Below the pieces are notes generated by a model that saw nothing but the letters and a program-made list of their open reading frames with translations, searched no databases and was not told the DNA's origin. The translations under genes and the position numbers were made by a program. A DNA stretch of 64,000 nucleotides from DATNPH01 sp036703315 (lineage in GTDB: Bacteria; Cyanobacteriota; Cyanobacteriia; Cyanobacteriales; Coleofasciculaceae): contig DATNPH010000196.1 of assembly GCA_036703315.1 (NCBI GenBank), forward strand, positions 1-64,000. The letters are read 5' to 3'. How positions within the stretch are numbered: the stretch's first letter is position 1; every line of letters starts with the position of its first letter. Positions 17,130-26,876 of this stretch are shown here, piece by piece.

Positions 17130-18413
17130 ATGAATTTGATCCAGGCATTACGAGGAACACGAGACATTCTGCCGGAAGAGGTCGGATATTGGCAGCTGGT
17201 AGAAGCGATCGCGCGCCAGATTCTTTCCAAAGCAGCTTATCAGGAAATTCGTCCCCCCATTTTCGAGCGAACTGAGCTGTTTGAACGGGGTATTGGTGAA
17301 GCGACAGACGTTGTTGGAAAGGAAATGTACACATTCAATGACCGGGCTACCCCACCGCGTTCTGTAACTCTACGCCCAGAAGGGACAGCCGGCGTAGTAC
17401 GAGCGTTTATTCAAAACAATCTCTATGCCAGTGGTGGGGTGCAGCGCCTTTGGTATACAGGGCCCATGTTTCGCTACGAAAATCCTCAAGCAGGGCGTCA
17501 GCGACAATTTCACCAACTGGGTGTAGAGGTGATTGGCAGTGGTAGTCCAAGGGCAGATGCTGAGGTGATTGCGATCGCCACAGATATCCTACAAGCCTTA
17601 GGCTTAAAAAACCTGCATTTAGACATCAACTCAGTCGGGAATATAGAAGACCGACATCAATATCGAGAAGCACTGGTGGCTTACCTAACGCCTTATAAGG
17701 ATGAATTAGACCAAGACTCTCAGGATCGTCTAAGCCGCAATCCCTTGCGAATTTTAGACAGTAAAGACAAAAGGACAAAGGAGATTGCTCAGGATGCTCC
17801 CAGTATTGTGGACTATCTTGGGACAGACTCTAAAGGTCACTTTGAACAGGTGCAGCAGTTATTGAGCGAGCTGGGAATTAGTTACCAAGTCAATCCTCGC
17901 TTAGTGCGTGGTTTGGATTACTACACCCATACTGCCTTTGAAATTCAGTCCGATGACTTGGGAGCGCAAGCTACAGTCTGTGGTGGCGGTCGCTATGACG
18001 GGTTAGTGAAGGAATTGGGAGGCACCCAAACGGCAGCCGTAGGTTGGGCAATTGGTCTGGAGCGTCTGATTTTGCTGCTGCAACAGCTGCAAGACTCCCC
18101 TCGTCCAGTGCTGGATTTTTATGTAGTATCAAAAGGCGATGTGGCAGAAGCCCAAGCGCTAACACTGGCTCAAAAGCTACGTCATGCAGGGTTTGCTGTG
18201 GAACTCGACTTGAGCGGCAGTGCCTTTGGCAAGCAGTTTAAACGGGCTGACCGTAGTGGGGCAGTTGCCTGCTTGGTTCTGGGAGATGCCGAGGCTCAGA
18301 AGGGTACAGTTAATCTCAAGTGGCTCAAGTCTGGCGAACAACAGGTGATCGCGCAAGCTGACTTACTGGAAAAGACGGATCAGCTACGACACGAGATCGA
18401 GAGGTTGGGATAA
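17130..18413 (+). CDS. hisS: Histidyl-tRNA synthetase
   Basis: Class II aminoacyl-tRNA synthetase of 427 residues that charges tRNA-His. Typical HisRS sequence: N-terminal ALRGTRDILPEE, motif 2 region TLRPEGTAGVVRAF...MFRYENPQAGRQRQFHQLGVE, histidine-specific signature LVRGLDYYTHTAFE with VCGGGRYDGL, motif 3 AVGWAIGLERL, and a C-terminal anticodon-binding domain (DFYVVSKGDVAEAQAL...VELDLSGSAFGKQFKRAD). The ATG at 17130 agrees with the family start MNLIQALRGTRD. Length and motifs are normal. Confidence 0.98.
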   Translation: MNLIQALRGTRDILPEEVGYWQLVEAIARQILSKAAYQEIRPPIFERTELFERGIGEATDVVGKEMYTFNDRATPPRSVTLRPEGTAGVVRAFIQNNLYASGGVQRLWYTGPMFRYENPQAGRQRQFHQLGVEVIGSGSPRADAEVIAIATDILQALGLKNLHLDINSVGNIEDRHQYREALVAYLTPYKDELDQDSQDRLSRNPLRILDSKDKRTKEIAQDAPSIVDYLGTDSKGHFEQVQQLLSELGISYQVNPRLVRGLDYYTHTAFEIQSDDLGAQATVCGGGRYDGLVKELGGTQTAAVGWAIGLERLILLLQQLQDSPRPVLDFYVVSKGDVAEAQALTLAQKLRHAGFAVELDLSGSAFGKQFKRADRSGAVACLVLGDAEAQKGTVNLKWLKSGEQQVIAQADLLEKTDQLRHEIERLG

Positions 18414-18486
18414 AAATAATAGTTCTTGGTAATTTAGTTGTTAGCCGAAGAGCTTCTAGCAGACATTAGACTTAAGAAATTAAATA

Positions 18487-21400
18487 TTGGACGCTAGACG
18501 AAAGCGCCTTCTACAGTCCAAACTGATGCGCATAGACGAATCGCTAACAACTATGGAATATTGGGAATTTCTACTACAGAAAGAGGGCGATCGCTCCTGG
18601 TTACCCATAAAGTCGTCAAAGATTGAAATCCAAGCTGGTCGGTATCGGGTGGTTGCTCACTCAAACCGTAGCAATTCCGATGTAGAAATCTACGTGACTC
18701 ACCATAGCACCGGGGAAGTCCCGCCGAAGCGACGGTCTCAGAAGCGATCGCGCCGTACCAACCCAGAAGGGTTAATGGTGGTTATTCCCTTTACCTATCT
18801 CAAAGCAGGTCTTTGGGAGCTACGTTGCTGTGGCGATATATTGTCCGATTTTTTGGGCAACTCCTGGCAGCAAGCTGTTCAGCTACAAGTCTTACCAAAA
18901 GCCGCAGAAGTTTTACCAACTAGTAAAGCGCCCTGTCCTCAAGAAAACAGAGCATGTTCTCCGCCCCTTGGTAATGAACCGAGATCACCACTGGAAGGTG
19001 CTGCGCAGACAGATGTTCAGTCTAATTTAAGCGAAAATTCCCACTTGAGTTTTGAGCTACAAGACAGCCTGGGGAGAACACAAGCAGAGGAGACAGCGAA
19101 AGCGACAGAGAATCCCCCTTGGATCGGGATACAATCACAAGCCTCTGAATGTACTGATGAGGACAGATCGGATAGCTCCCCTAACCTAAGTGTAGGGGAA
19201 GCACAGGAAGCTAGGGAAGACACGATCTCCTCCATTCCCCCTGTATCCTCTACTCCGCAGCATGACCCTGACATAACTAATGAACCTAAACAGGTAGAAT
19301 CTCTATCTACTGCTGAGGCTAACGGAGCTATTGAACCCACCCCCACTGAAATCGAGGCTCCTCCTCTTACACCGCCAGCGACAGAAGTAATGGAACCTAG
19401 TGGTTGGGATATTGCTCTGGAAGAGTGGGGCAGTGAGCAAGAGGAAGAGTGGGAGGGGACTCAGCTTAATTCTGAAACAAACCCGCAAGTTAATCTCTCC
19501 CTCTTTGAAGCGTCCTCCGTCTCCAATCCCAATGAAGTTCTTGGTTCAGAGACGGGGAGTTGGGGAGTGGAGACGGAGAATTTTGGCGACCAAGCCATTC
19601 CTGAGTCCCTCCCATCCCGGAGCGAAGTAATTTCATCCTCCCACCAATCCCTTCAGAAGGCAGCAATTCCCCCCCTCCCTGAACAGATAGCAAACGAGAC
19701 GCCTGTCCCACAAGACAGGGAACTTCTCACCAAGTCTGTTGATGAGAGTGAATTATCGCCTGTAACTTCGATAGATTCCGTAGTTCCCCTTAAACCAGCT
19801 GCGTCAGATGAGAATCTAACCTCAATGACTAGTAACTCTGCTGAGGTAGCGACGCCGACAAACCCAATCTTGGATGAATCGCTACAAATGCTTGAGCAAA
19901 TCCTACAGCAGGTGCTTGAGCCAGTAATGCAGGAGTTTGAACAGCCTGAGCCTACAGATCCGCAGATAGCAGTAACGCCTGAGCCAGAACTGCCTCTAGA
20001 GACAGCTACCAATCAACCAGGGGTCATATTAACCCTTGATGAGGAAGCCCTAGTGGCACGGCGAGGAGAGCCTTTAACCATCAGTGGGCAAGTAGATGTT
20101 TTGAATGTCGAGCAGCTCGATAATAGTACAACTGCCAATCCGTCAACCCTTGTTTTCCAAGGCTATTTATGCTACGAGTTGCGCGATCCTCAAACCTCAC
20201 AAATCCTGCTTGATATCCAACAACCATTATCACAACAGGCGCTACCCTTAGCTTTTAGTCATTCTCTAGAGATTCCGCCGGATTGCCAGACTCGGCTATT
20301 TTTGGGAAAAGCCACGCTTTACGGATCAACTTCAGTGGCTTTGGTGAGTCAACCGTTTAGTGTTAGTGCTGATTTAGATGAGTTATTAGGAGCGATTCTT
20401 CCAGGAACCAAGGTGATGCCTGTGGCAAAAATGCTGGTAGTCGCTAATACACTCGCGGCTGCTCAAGAAGAAAATGAGACAGAACCGTCACAAACAACTT
20501 CACCATCCTTAAGTCAGACGTTCGTTGACCTGGTAAACTCCCCTCAAAGTCGTCAGCCCCTGTCTTTGCAGCCTGTATCCCAGCAATCGTTACCTCCACA
20601 ACTTTACCAACCCTCTCCAAATCACAAATCATCAAAATCACTCCAGCTGCCCAAACTTCCCCAGATGCGATTTATTTCTACTGTTGACTCCTCAGCAGAT
20701 GTGAGTATTACTGACGGGGTTGAGGTGAACCTGGAAGACCATCTGGAGTCATGGTCGCCTAGTGAAGCATCTATAGCATTGCAGCAGATTACGCCTAGCG
20801 AAGCGCTTTCCCCAGACACGGCTAGTCAGGAGCTAGGGGACACCGCTGAAGACACTGTACTCAAATCAGGATTTCAGGACGTAGTTCCACAGTTAAAGGA
20901 TGGCACTTTACAGGACAATTCAGTATCTGTGATGGATTCTTCATTGAGTGGCTTGGACACCACTCAAGTGTCAGATTCACCTGTTTCAGATTTTGAGCTA
21001 AATTCCCTAAAGGCGATCGAAACAGTTGAAAATTCAGAATTGATCGCAGACGCCCAAGTAGATACTTCAGATGGAACTGATGTGTTGGATGCTATTACGC
21101 CAGCAGAGGAGTTCCTATTTAGTGACTGGGAGACAACTGAATGGGAGGATACTCTGCCAGCTGCAGTTCAAGAGGCTCAAGTGGCTATCGATGATTCTAT
21201 TGCTGTGGATAACGCCTTCCAAGCCTTAAAAGTACAAGACCGCTTCTGGACGCGGCTAAATTCTCTAGCAACCGATGCCGGGTTGTCGGAATCGCTAAAG
21301 TCTGAGTCATACGCTTGGACGGGTCTAACTGATGAGGTTGAAGACATACAACAGCTCAATCCTGGCTTAGTAATGCTTGATACTGAGGATGTCACACAAC

Positions 21401-22080
21401 CGCTGAATTCTGACATTCCAGTTACTGATTTTGATGAATCGATTTGGACAGAAGAAACTGAGGATTTCGCCAGCGCTACCGATGATACAACTCAGCTACA
21501 ATCGCCACTCCTAGAAGAGGAGGAAGTGAAAGCTCAACCGTCTTTGGCAAGTAATACCAATACCAAATGGGCAACTCAAGAAATTGTTGTAGAAGACGAA
21601 GATCTACCAGTACCAGAACAATTGGTGGTCAGACAGGATATTTCTAAGATAGTTTTCCCAAAAGAGCAGCTTGTCTCCCAACCCGAATCAAAGATTTTCT
21701 CCCCACGAAAATTGGAGGTACCACTACCAGCCCCAACGCTTTTCGTACCTACAAAGGAGCTTCCTGCTGGGGAACCAGTGACAGTCCGCGTCAAAATGCC
21801 ACCTCATTCGGATCGCCTTTGTATTAAGCTGTGGGTTCAAGATCGGCAAAGTCGCTGTTTACTGGATGGTCCACGCTGGTTAGTGGATTTGATACCGGAT
21901 GGTGCCGGGAAACTGGAGGCAATGACTCAATTGATTGTCCCGTTTGGCAGTGTAGATATTCGATTTGAGGCGATCGCTGTTGATCTCGATAGTCAGCGAG
22001 AGAGCCACAAAGTGGCGGTTGACTGTATAGTAGTTCCTCCTGACTTGCCAGATGTTTCTCTGGATGAATTTGGGGAGTGA
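18487..22080 (+). CDS. Large acidic, mostly disordered protein with beta domains (1197 aa)
   Basis: Function not recognised. Three structured islands are joined by long Ser/Glu/Thr/Pro/Gln-rich linkers: an N-terminal beta domain (about 1-140, with WELRCCGDILSDFLG), a central one (about 525-640, with VARRGEPLTISGQVDV and LCYELRDPQTSQILLDI) and a C-terminal one (about 1085-1190, with RVKMPPHSDRLCIKLWVQD and DIRFEAIAVDLDSQ). The islands look like immunoglobulin-like sandwiches that may be related to each other. There is no signal peptide. The frame opens with TTG at 18487. ATGs at 18526 and 18553 are alternatives, so the start is uncertain. Such architecture suggests a scaffold or surface-associated protein, but nothing in the sequence proves it. 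Confidence 0.8.
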   Translation: MDARRKRLLQSKLMRIDESLTTMEYWEFLLQKEGDRSWLPIKSSKIEIQAGRYRVVAHSNRSNSDVEIYVTHHSTGEVPPKRRSQKRSRRTNPEGLMVVIPFTYLKAGLWELRCCGDILSDFLGNSWQQAVQLQVLPKAAEVLPTSKAPCPQENRACSPPLGNEPRSPLEGAAQTDVQSNLSENSHLSFELQDSLGRTQAEETAKATENPPWIGIQSQASECTDEDRSDSSPNLSVGEAQEAREDTISSIPPVSSTPQHDPDITNEPKQVESLSTAEANGAIEPTPTEIEAPPLTPPATEVMEPSGWDIALEEWGSEQEEEWEGTQLNSETNPQVNLSLFEASSVSNPNEVLGSETGSWGVETENFGDQAIPESLPSRSEVISSSHQSLQKAAIPPLPEQIANETPVPQDRELLTKSVDESELSPVTSIDSVVPLKPAASDENLTSMTSNSAEVATPTNPILDESLQMLEQILQQVLEPVMQEFEQPEPTDPQIAVTPEPELPLETATNQPGVILTLDEEALVARRGEPLTISGQVDVLNVEQLDNSTTANPSTLVFQGYLCYELRDPQTSQILLDIQQPLSQQALPLAFSHSLEIPPDCQTRLFLGKATLYGSTSVALVSQPFSVSADLDELLGAILPGTKVMPVAKMLVVANTLAAAQEENETEPSQTTSPSLSQTFVDLVNSPQSRQPLSLQPVSQQSLPPQLYQPSPNHKSSKSLQLPKLPQMRFISTVDSSADVSITDGVEVNLEDHLESWSPSEASIALQQITPSEALSPDTASQELGDTAEDTVLKSGFQDVVPQLKDGTLQDNSVSVMDSSLSGLDTTQVSDSPVSDFELNSLKAIETVENSELIADAQVDTSDGTDVLDAITPAEEFLFSDWETTEWEDTLPAAVQEAQVAIDDSIAVDNAFQALKVQDRFWTRLNSLATDAGLSESLKSESYAWTGLTDEVEDIQQLNPGLVMLDTEDVTQPLNSDIPVTDFDESIWTEETEDFASATDDTTQLQSPLLEEEEVKAQPSLASNTNTKWATQEIVVEDEDLPVPEQLVVRQDISKIVFPKEQLVSQPESKIFSPRKLEVPLPAPTLFVPTKELPAGEPVTVRVKMPPHSDRLCIKLWVQDRQSRCLLDGPRWLVDLIPDGAGKLEAMTQLIVPFGSVDIRFEAIAVDLDSQRESHKVAVDCIVVPPDLPDVSLDEFGE

Positions 22081-22304
22081 TATCAAGTCTGCTAGAGCCG
22101 TTATCTTATCGTCTTAGTGCGGAAGGATTCAAAATCGTACTTTATGACAAAGTGTCATGCGTTGGTTTGTGACTTTTGTCTCATGTACATTTCTGCCTTA
22201 CTTCTTAAGATAGACTTACCCGCTGGAGAAACTCCAACGGTTGGATAGAGGCGACCTCCATCACCGCTCATCAGTTCTACTAACTCCCTAAAGGAGAAGC
22301 AACA

Positions 22305-22625
22305 ATGCAGTTGAGTAAACCTGACATTTTTCAGGCAGCTATAGTCGGTCTAGCTTTAGTAGCAAGTGCAGCGGCAGTTCCTATGATTGCATCTGGGTCA
22401 AACACTCTGCACCCTGCACAGCCAAATGTTCAAAATATTCAGCAGCTTGCTCAACGGCAATGTTCAGAAATGGCATCGGCTCAGCAATCTTTAAGTAATG
22501 CTCATGAGCATCTCATGCAGGTAGCTAATAATAATGAAAGTCATCAAAAGTACGCTCTCCAAGATACCGAACAGGCTATGAGTCAGGTACAAGAAGCACT
22601 TAACCTAGGCAAATGTCTAGAGTAG
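22305..22625 (+). CDS. Small exported hypothetical protein (106 aa)
   Basis: Function not recognised. A strong ribosome-binding site (AAAGGAG) precedes the ATG. Residues 10-32 form a signal peptide or signal anchor (AAIVGLALVASAAAVPMIA). The remainder is helical and Gln/Ala/Ser-rich with two Cys (QRQCSEMASAQQSL and LGKCLE), which could form a disulfide in the periplasm. The pattern resembles short helical-hairpin secreted proteins. It is an isolated plus-strand gene after the large acidic protein gene, with a 224-bp spacer containing small hairpins (GGAGAAACTCC). Confidence 0.65.
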   Translation: MQLSKPDIFQAAIVGLALVASAAAVPMIASGSNTLHPAQPNVQNIQQLAQRQCSEMASAQQSLSNAHEHLMQVANNNESHQKYALQDTEQAMSQVQEALNLGKCLE

Positions 22626-22731
22626 AGCTGTGTTTGTTTATCTAACGAAAGTCCCATAATCCAACAAATCTGGTGCTTCCCCGATCAGGTTTAGATGATT
22701 AGTCATTAGACATGGGTACTACAGTAGCAAG

Positions 22732-24036
22732 TTAAGGAATAATTTCTGTCACCACTCTGTTTCCAGGCGCACTACTAACTACAATGCTTTGATCCTGAAG
22801 TTTTCCTACTGCTGTAGGGCCAGTTGTACTAAATGCTGGATTAGCTTGTTGATACATCACATTGCCCGACGCCAGAATATTCTGAGTCGGCATATCCCAT
22901 GTCAGTTGATTAGCGAAGAGTTTGGCTTGATTCTGACTGCCAACACCTTGAGCACCGCCTGTCAAAGTAGCAACTCTTCGCTGCAAATCTACCAGACCTT
23001 GGTTTGCTGTAAGGATAACATTCTCTTTCTGATGGACAATTCTTACTGGCTGATTTGACAATATGGTTTGAGTGTTTAAGTTCCAAATCGCTGCATTACT
23101 TGACATCAACAGTGGCGGGTCTATAGATGTTAGTTGAATATTTTGCGTCAGGGTTGCTATCTTTGTTTTCAAGTTAACTATAGACTTGTCTGCCTCGACT
23201 CGATCAGTCACCGTCTTTTCTTTGTACCGTTCCATCTGAAGACGCCGATCTCCAATCACCACCTGCTCTTTGATTTGCCAAAGCAAATGTTCCGTTTTCA
23301 TTTGCAAGTCTGGGTCTTTTGATATAGCTGCCACTTGACCCAGTAATTCCACTTGCTGCTTCCGAGTGAAGTACCGTCCTTCTTTTGCCGACGCCTGTAG
23401 TTGGGGGTGGTCGCCCTTCACGTTATTGCGGACAATTAACAAATCTTCCTTTGGACGCCACTCCAACTGATCACCCTTAAATACAGCACCATTGCGGGTG
23501 TCGGTCGCAACAATATGTCCGTTGAGAAAGACTTGCTGACCATCTCCCAGAATTTCCCCCTTGTCCGCTGACACCTGCAAGACATTTTTTCCATCCTGGA
23601 ACAAATCGCCAGTCGGCTTCTCCACTCGAGCTACTTTTTTGTCTTTCGTGTAAACGGCTTGCTTTGCCTTAACTTTCCAGAGAGGACGCCCTTTTTCATC
23701 TGCCTGATCTAAAGTGACATTATTAAAAATAAGGCTCCCTTCAATTTGGGTAACAGACGTATCCTTCTTTAATTTATTTTCCGTGCGGGTTTGCTCTTTA
23801 CAGGCAGATAAGAATGAAACAGTAAAAAGGCAAAAGGTAAAAGCTAAAAATCGTTTTACCTTTGCCTTTTTTCCTTGTTTCTTCTCGAAGGAGACGAGTT
23901 GAGAGTCCTGATTAACTAAAGCTGGAAGCACGTAGGATTTGGAGAATGAAGTCGTTTTTAAAAGGTTTACCTCTAAAAAAGTGAGCTGTAAACTTACTTT
24001 TTTCCTCTCAGTACTTAGGACTAACGGCTTTAGCAT
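22732..24036 (-). CDS. lptC: LptC-like lipopolysaccharide export lipoprotein
   Basis: Periplasmic component of the Lpt bridge that carries LPS from the inner to the outer membrane. A lipoprotein signal (RFLAFTFCLFTVSFLSAC) is followed by repeated OstA/LptC beta-jellyroll strands (GSLIFNNVTLDQADEKGRPLW, AVYTKDKKVARVEKP, VSADKGEILGDGQQVFLNG), and the long form (over 350 residues) seen in cyanobacteria. The first ATG (24036) gives an unusual 80-residue leader before the signal. No better start was found, because the n-region lies inside a palindrome without start codons. The labA-like gene lies upstream on the same strand. The family is confident; the start is not. Confidence 0.85.
   Translation of the reverse strand: MLKPLVLSTERKKVSLQLTFLEVNLLKTTSFSKSYVLPALVNQDSQLVSFEKKQGKKAKVKRFLAFTFCLFTVSFLSACKEQTRTENKLKKDTSVTQIEGSLIFNNVTLDQADEKGRPLWKVKAKQAVYTKDKKVARVEKPTGDLFQDGKNVLQVSADKGEILGDGQQVFLNGHIVATDTRNGAVFKGDQLEWRPKEDLLIVRNNVKGDHPQLQASAKEGRYFTRKQQVELLGQVAAISKDPDLQMKTEHLLWQIKEQVVIGDRRLQMERYKEKTVTDRVEADKSIVNLKTKIATLTQNIQLTSIDPPLLMSSNAAIWNLNTQTILSNQPVRIVHQKENVILTANQGLVDLQRRVATLTGGAQGVGSQNQAKLFANQLTWDMPTQNILASGNVMYQQANPAFSTTGPTAVGKLQDQSIVVSSAPGNRVVTEIIP
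23824..23871. repeat. Palindrome inside the lptC signal-peptide codons
   Basis: Arms at 23824-23842 and 23854-23871 are complementary over 18 bases with one extra A, around an 11-base loop. They consist of AAAGGCAAAGGTAAAA-type sequence and its complement. On the coding strand one arm encodes the Lys-rich n-region and the other the Phe/Leu-rich hydrophobic core of the signal peptide. Confidence 0.8.
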
Positions 24037-24151
24037 GATCGCACCAGAGGTGCTAGCCTATACCCTAGAGCTTCGGGTTTTCATTTAAAGTATGGGAGGG
24101 GCTTAGCTTAGCGCTATATTAGAAGCTTAGGGATCAGCAATCCGGTAGTGA

Positions 24152-24754
24152 TTACTCTTCCTGCTCATCCAGCATTCCGATACCTGACAAGGGACGGTAA
24201 GTATAGTTTTGACGAGGCGTCTTTTGGATACTTTCTTTGATATTGTCGAGGTCAATGTAGCGGTCAGCTACGTTGATGAGACTGTCACTGGTCATTGAGC
24301 GCAAGCTTACCACCTCGACACGAACACCTCGATAACTGACGGCATCTACCGCGTAGGCAAGATCACCATCTCCACTAACAAGAACTGCTGTGTCGTAAGA
24401 ACCCACTAGCGCCATCATGTCTACAGCAATTTCCACATCTAGATTAGCTTTTTTAGAGCCATCTGGCAGTTGTACCAAATCTTTGGCAATTACTCGATAA
24501 CCGTTACGACGCATCCATAGTAAAAAGCCCTGCTGCTTTTCATTAGTCCGGTCAACACCCGTATAAAAAAAGGAGCGTAGTAGTCTGGAGCCCGCTGTCA
24601 AACGAACTAGCAGCTTGGTATAGTCGATTTCAATACCCAGTTGCAGAGCGGCATAAAATAAATTTGAACCGTCAATAAAAATTGCAACTCGACCGCGATT
24701 TTCTAAAACTTGTTCCGGCGTAAAAACAGGATCATTACTAAAGTTATTCAACAT
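24152..24754 (-). CDS. LabA-like NYN (DUF88) domain protein
   Basis: Predicted NYN/PIN-fold ribonuclease-like protein, 200 residues. The family motifs are present: IFIDGSNLFYAA near residue 25 (first Asp and Asn), DVEIAVDMMALV (central Asp residues) and TAVLVSGDGDLAYAVD (SGDGD acidic cluster). The C-terminal MTSDSLINVADRYIDLDNIK segment matches LabA/DUF88 proteins. LabA in Synechococcus takes part in circadian output by repressing kaiBC expression, whereas other family members probably act on RNA. Which role applies here is not decidable from sequence. Preceded by metG and followed by lptC on the same strand. Confidence 0.85.
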   Translation of the reverse strand: MLNNFSNDPVFTPEQVLENRGRVAIFIDGSNLFYAALQLGIEIDYTKLLVRLTAGSRLLRSFFYTGVDRTNEKQQGFLLWMRRNGYRVIAKDLVQLPDGSKKANLDVEIAVDMMALVGSYDTAVLVSGDGDLAYAVDAVSYRGVRVEVVSLRSMTSDSLINVADRYIDLDNIKESIQKTPRQNYTYRPLSGIGMLDEQEE

Positions 24755-24867
24755 GATTTTTATACCTCAGTTTTTTATGTAAAAAAACAAGTGATGCCTC
24801 CTTTCCCCACCATCAAAATTTTGGTCAGCCCTTGGTTGATTTTATAGTCAAGATGACGGAACAAAAA

Positions 24868-26460
24868 TCACGCCAGTTCCAGTCTTGCAAAAACTGGTTT
24901 TGGGTCACCTAATCGTTGATGAGTCGGTAGGGTTCCCCAAGTTGCGTGAGTAGCATAGGGCGCAGACTCGTGAATGAAAGTTTTTTCGTTAAAGTCGATT
25001 GAAAAGCCTAGCTGTTGATAAATATCGGTACTGATGCTTGGAATAATCGGTGATAACAGATAGGCAGCTAGCCTAACGGATTCCAAGACGGTGTATAACA
25101 CTTGTTCAACCGCCGGCAAGTTTCCTTGTTTGTATAAACTCCAAGGTGCTTGCTCATCAATGAATTTGTTACAGGCGCGAACTAGAGTAAAGATTTCTCT
25201 GCACGCTTCGCTAAACGCTAAGGACTCATAAGATTGAGCGACGCGATCGCTCAATTTCAAACCGATTTCCTTAAGGATATTATCCGCTGAACTATCTTCA
25301 CTGTTTACATCTGGTACAAGACCATTGCAGTACTTCTGAACCATTCTTAACGTCCGGTTGAGCAAGTTGCCCAGGTCATTTGCCAGATCGGCATTGACAA
25401 TATCGACAAAACGAGTTTCACTAAAATCTCCATCCTTCCCAAATTCAATCTCTTTGAGAAAATAGTAGCGAATCGCATCTGCCCCATAGCGATCAACCAA
25501 CTCCACAGGGTCTAGGGTGTTGCCAAGACTTTTCCCCATTTTCTGACCATCCTTTGTAAGAAAGCCATGCCCATACACATGCTCCGGTACTGGTAGATTC
25601 GCTGACATTAACATGGCTGGCCAATAAACGGCGTGAAAACGCAGAATGTCTTTACCAATCAGATGTAAATTGATTGGCCACCACTTTTTTAAAGCATTCT
25701 CCAGTGTTGGTTGGCTATCCGGATCAAGTAAGGCAGTGACATAGCCCAGTAGAGCATCAAACCAAACATAGATAGTATGGTTGGGATCAACTGGTACAGG
25801 GAACCCCCAATCCAGATTAACTCGGGAAATCGAAAAATCCTGAAGTCCCTGACCAACAAAATTTAAGACTTCATTACGACGGCTTTCTGGTTGAATGAAA
25901 TCAGGTCGCTCTGTGTATAGGGCTTCTAGTTGGGTTTGATACTTAGACAGCCGGAAAAAATAATTTTGCTCATCCCGCCACTCTGCTTCTTTATTGGGGT
26001 GCAGAGGGCACCGATGCCCGTCTAACAGGTCGCGTTCTTCTTTGAATTCCTCGCAGGAGACACAGTACCAGCCTTGTTGTTGACCTAGGTAAATATCGCC
26101 CTTGTCCCAAACACGCACAAAAAAATCTTTAACAATCGCCGCGTGACGTGGGGCAGTCGTGCGACTGAAGCGATCGTACTGAATATTGAGCTTTTTCCAG
26201 AGGGTATCGAAGCCAGCGGCTATCTTATCGCAATGGACTTGAGGATCGAGTCCGTTACTTTCTGCTGTGCGCTGAATTTTTTGTCCATGCTCATCTGTGC
26301 CAGTAATCAACAATACGGATTTGCCGTACAGCCTTGCAAACCGAGTAACAGCATCCGCCGCCATTGTTGTGTACGCACTGCCGATGTGAGGTAAATCGTT
26401 GACGTAATAAAGTGGTGTTGTAACAGCAAAAGTGTTTTTACTTATATCGGTATCACTCAT
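24868..26460 (-). CDS. metG: Methionyl-tRNA synthetase
   Basis: Charges initiator and elongator tRNA-Met; 530 residues. The class I motif is PLYYVNDLPHIGSAYTTMAADA near the N-terminus. A zinc-knuckle insertion has CVSC and HRCPLH pairs around residues 127-147. The second class I motif is GQKMGKSLGNTLDP, with the KMGKS variant. The anticodon-binding helical domain follows (FIDEQAPWSLYKQG). There is no C-terminal tRNA-binding (EMAP-like) extension, which is normal for the short bacterial form. Divergent from the acyltransferase gene across a 416-bp spacer. Confidence 0.98.
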   Translation of the reverse strand: MSDTDISKNTFAVTTPLYYVNDLPHIGSAYTTMAADAVTRFARLYGKSVLLITGTDEHGQKIQRTAESNGLDPQVHCDKIAAGFDTLWKKLNIQYDRFSRTTAPRHAAIVKDFFVRVWDKGDIYLGQQQGWYCVSCEEFKEERDLLDGHRCPLHPNKEAEWRDEQNYFFRLSKYQTQLEALYTERPDFIQPESRRNEVLNFVGQGLQDFSISRVNLDWGFPVPVDPNHTIYVWFDALLGYVTALLDPDSQPTLENALKKWWPINLHLIGKDILRFHAVYWPAMLMSANLPVPEHVYGHGFLTKDGQKMGKSLGNTLDPVELVDRYGADAIRYYFLKEIEFGKDGDFSETRFVDIVNADLANDLGNLLNRTLRMVQKYCNGLVPDVNSEDSSADNILKEIGLKLSDRVAQSYESLAFSEACREIFTLVRACNKFIDEQAPWSLYKQGNLPAVEQVLYTVLESVRLAAYLLSPIIPSISTDIYQQLGFSIDFNEKTFIHESAPYATHATWGTLPTHQRLGDPKPVFARLELA

Positions 26461-26876
26461 CTGAGTTAAAAAAACGCCTTAACATAAATTACTTTTTACT
26501 TCTAGTGTATTACTACGAGTATTTATTGTAGTTGCTGCTTCATCTAGTCAGCTTCGCGGAGCGTTTCATCCCGGATAAAGTATCCATCGCTACAATTACT
26601 CGCGGTTTGACTTAAGCTTTCTAAAAATTCTTAACCAATCTATAAGAAAAAATTAGCTTTTTATTAATGTTGTTGATAATTTTTTCAGCTCTAATTTAAC
26701 CTCTACTCTTGATGGGGCACTGCCAGGAAAGGCAAAACACGCTTTCCGGGTAAAATCAGACTATTGTGACGTCTGTATAACGTGAATAGTTCTACCTTAA
26801 GACATTAGTCAGGAAGTACTATTGATTAGTATCGTTAAGAAAAGTTAAGTATAGGCCATAGTGATAGCTTTAACGA
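26461..26876. other. Spacer between divergent metG and acyltransferase genes
   Basis: No gene seen. The AT-rich middle presumably contains promoters for both sides. A small hairpin (GGAAAG 26726-26731, CTTTCC 26742-26747, extendable by a CC/GG pair) is followed by GTAAAATC. No confident promoter hexamers could be assigned. Confidence 0.4.
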
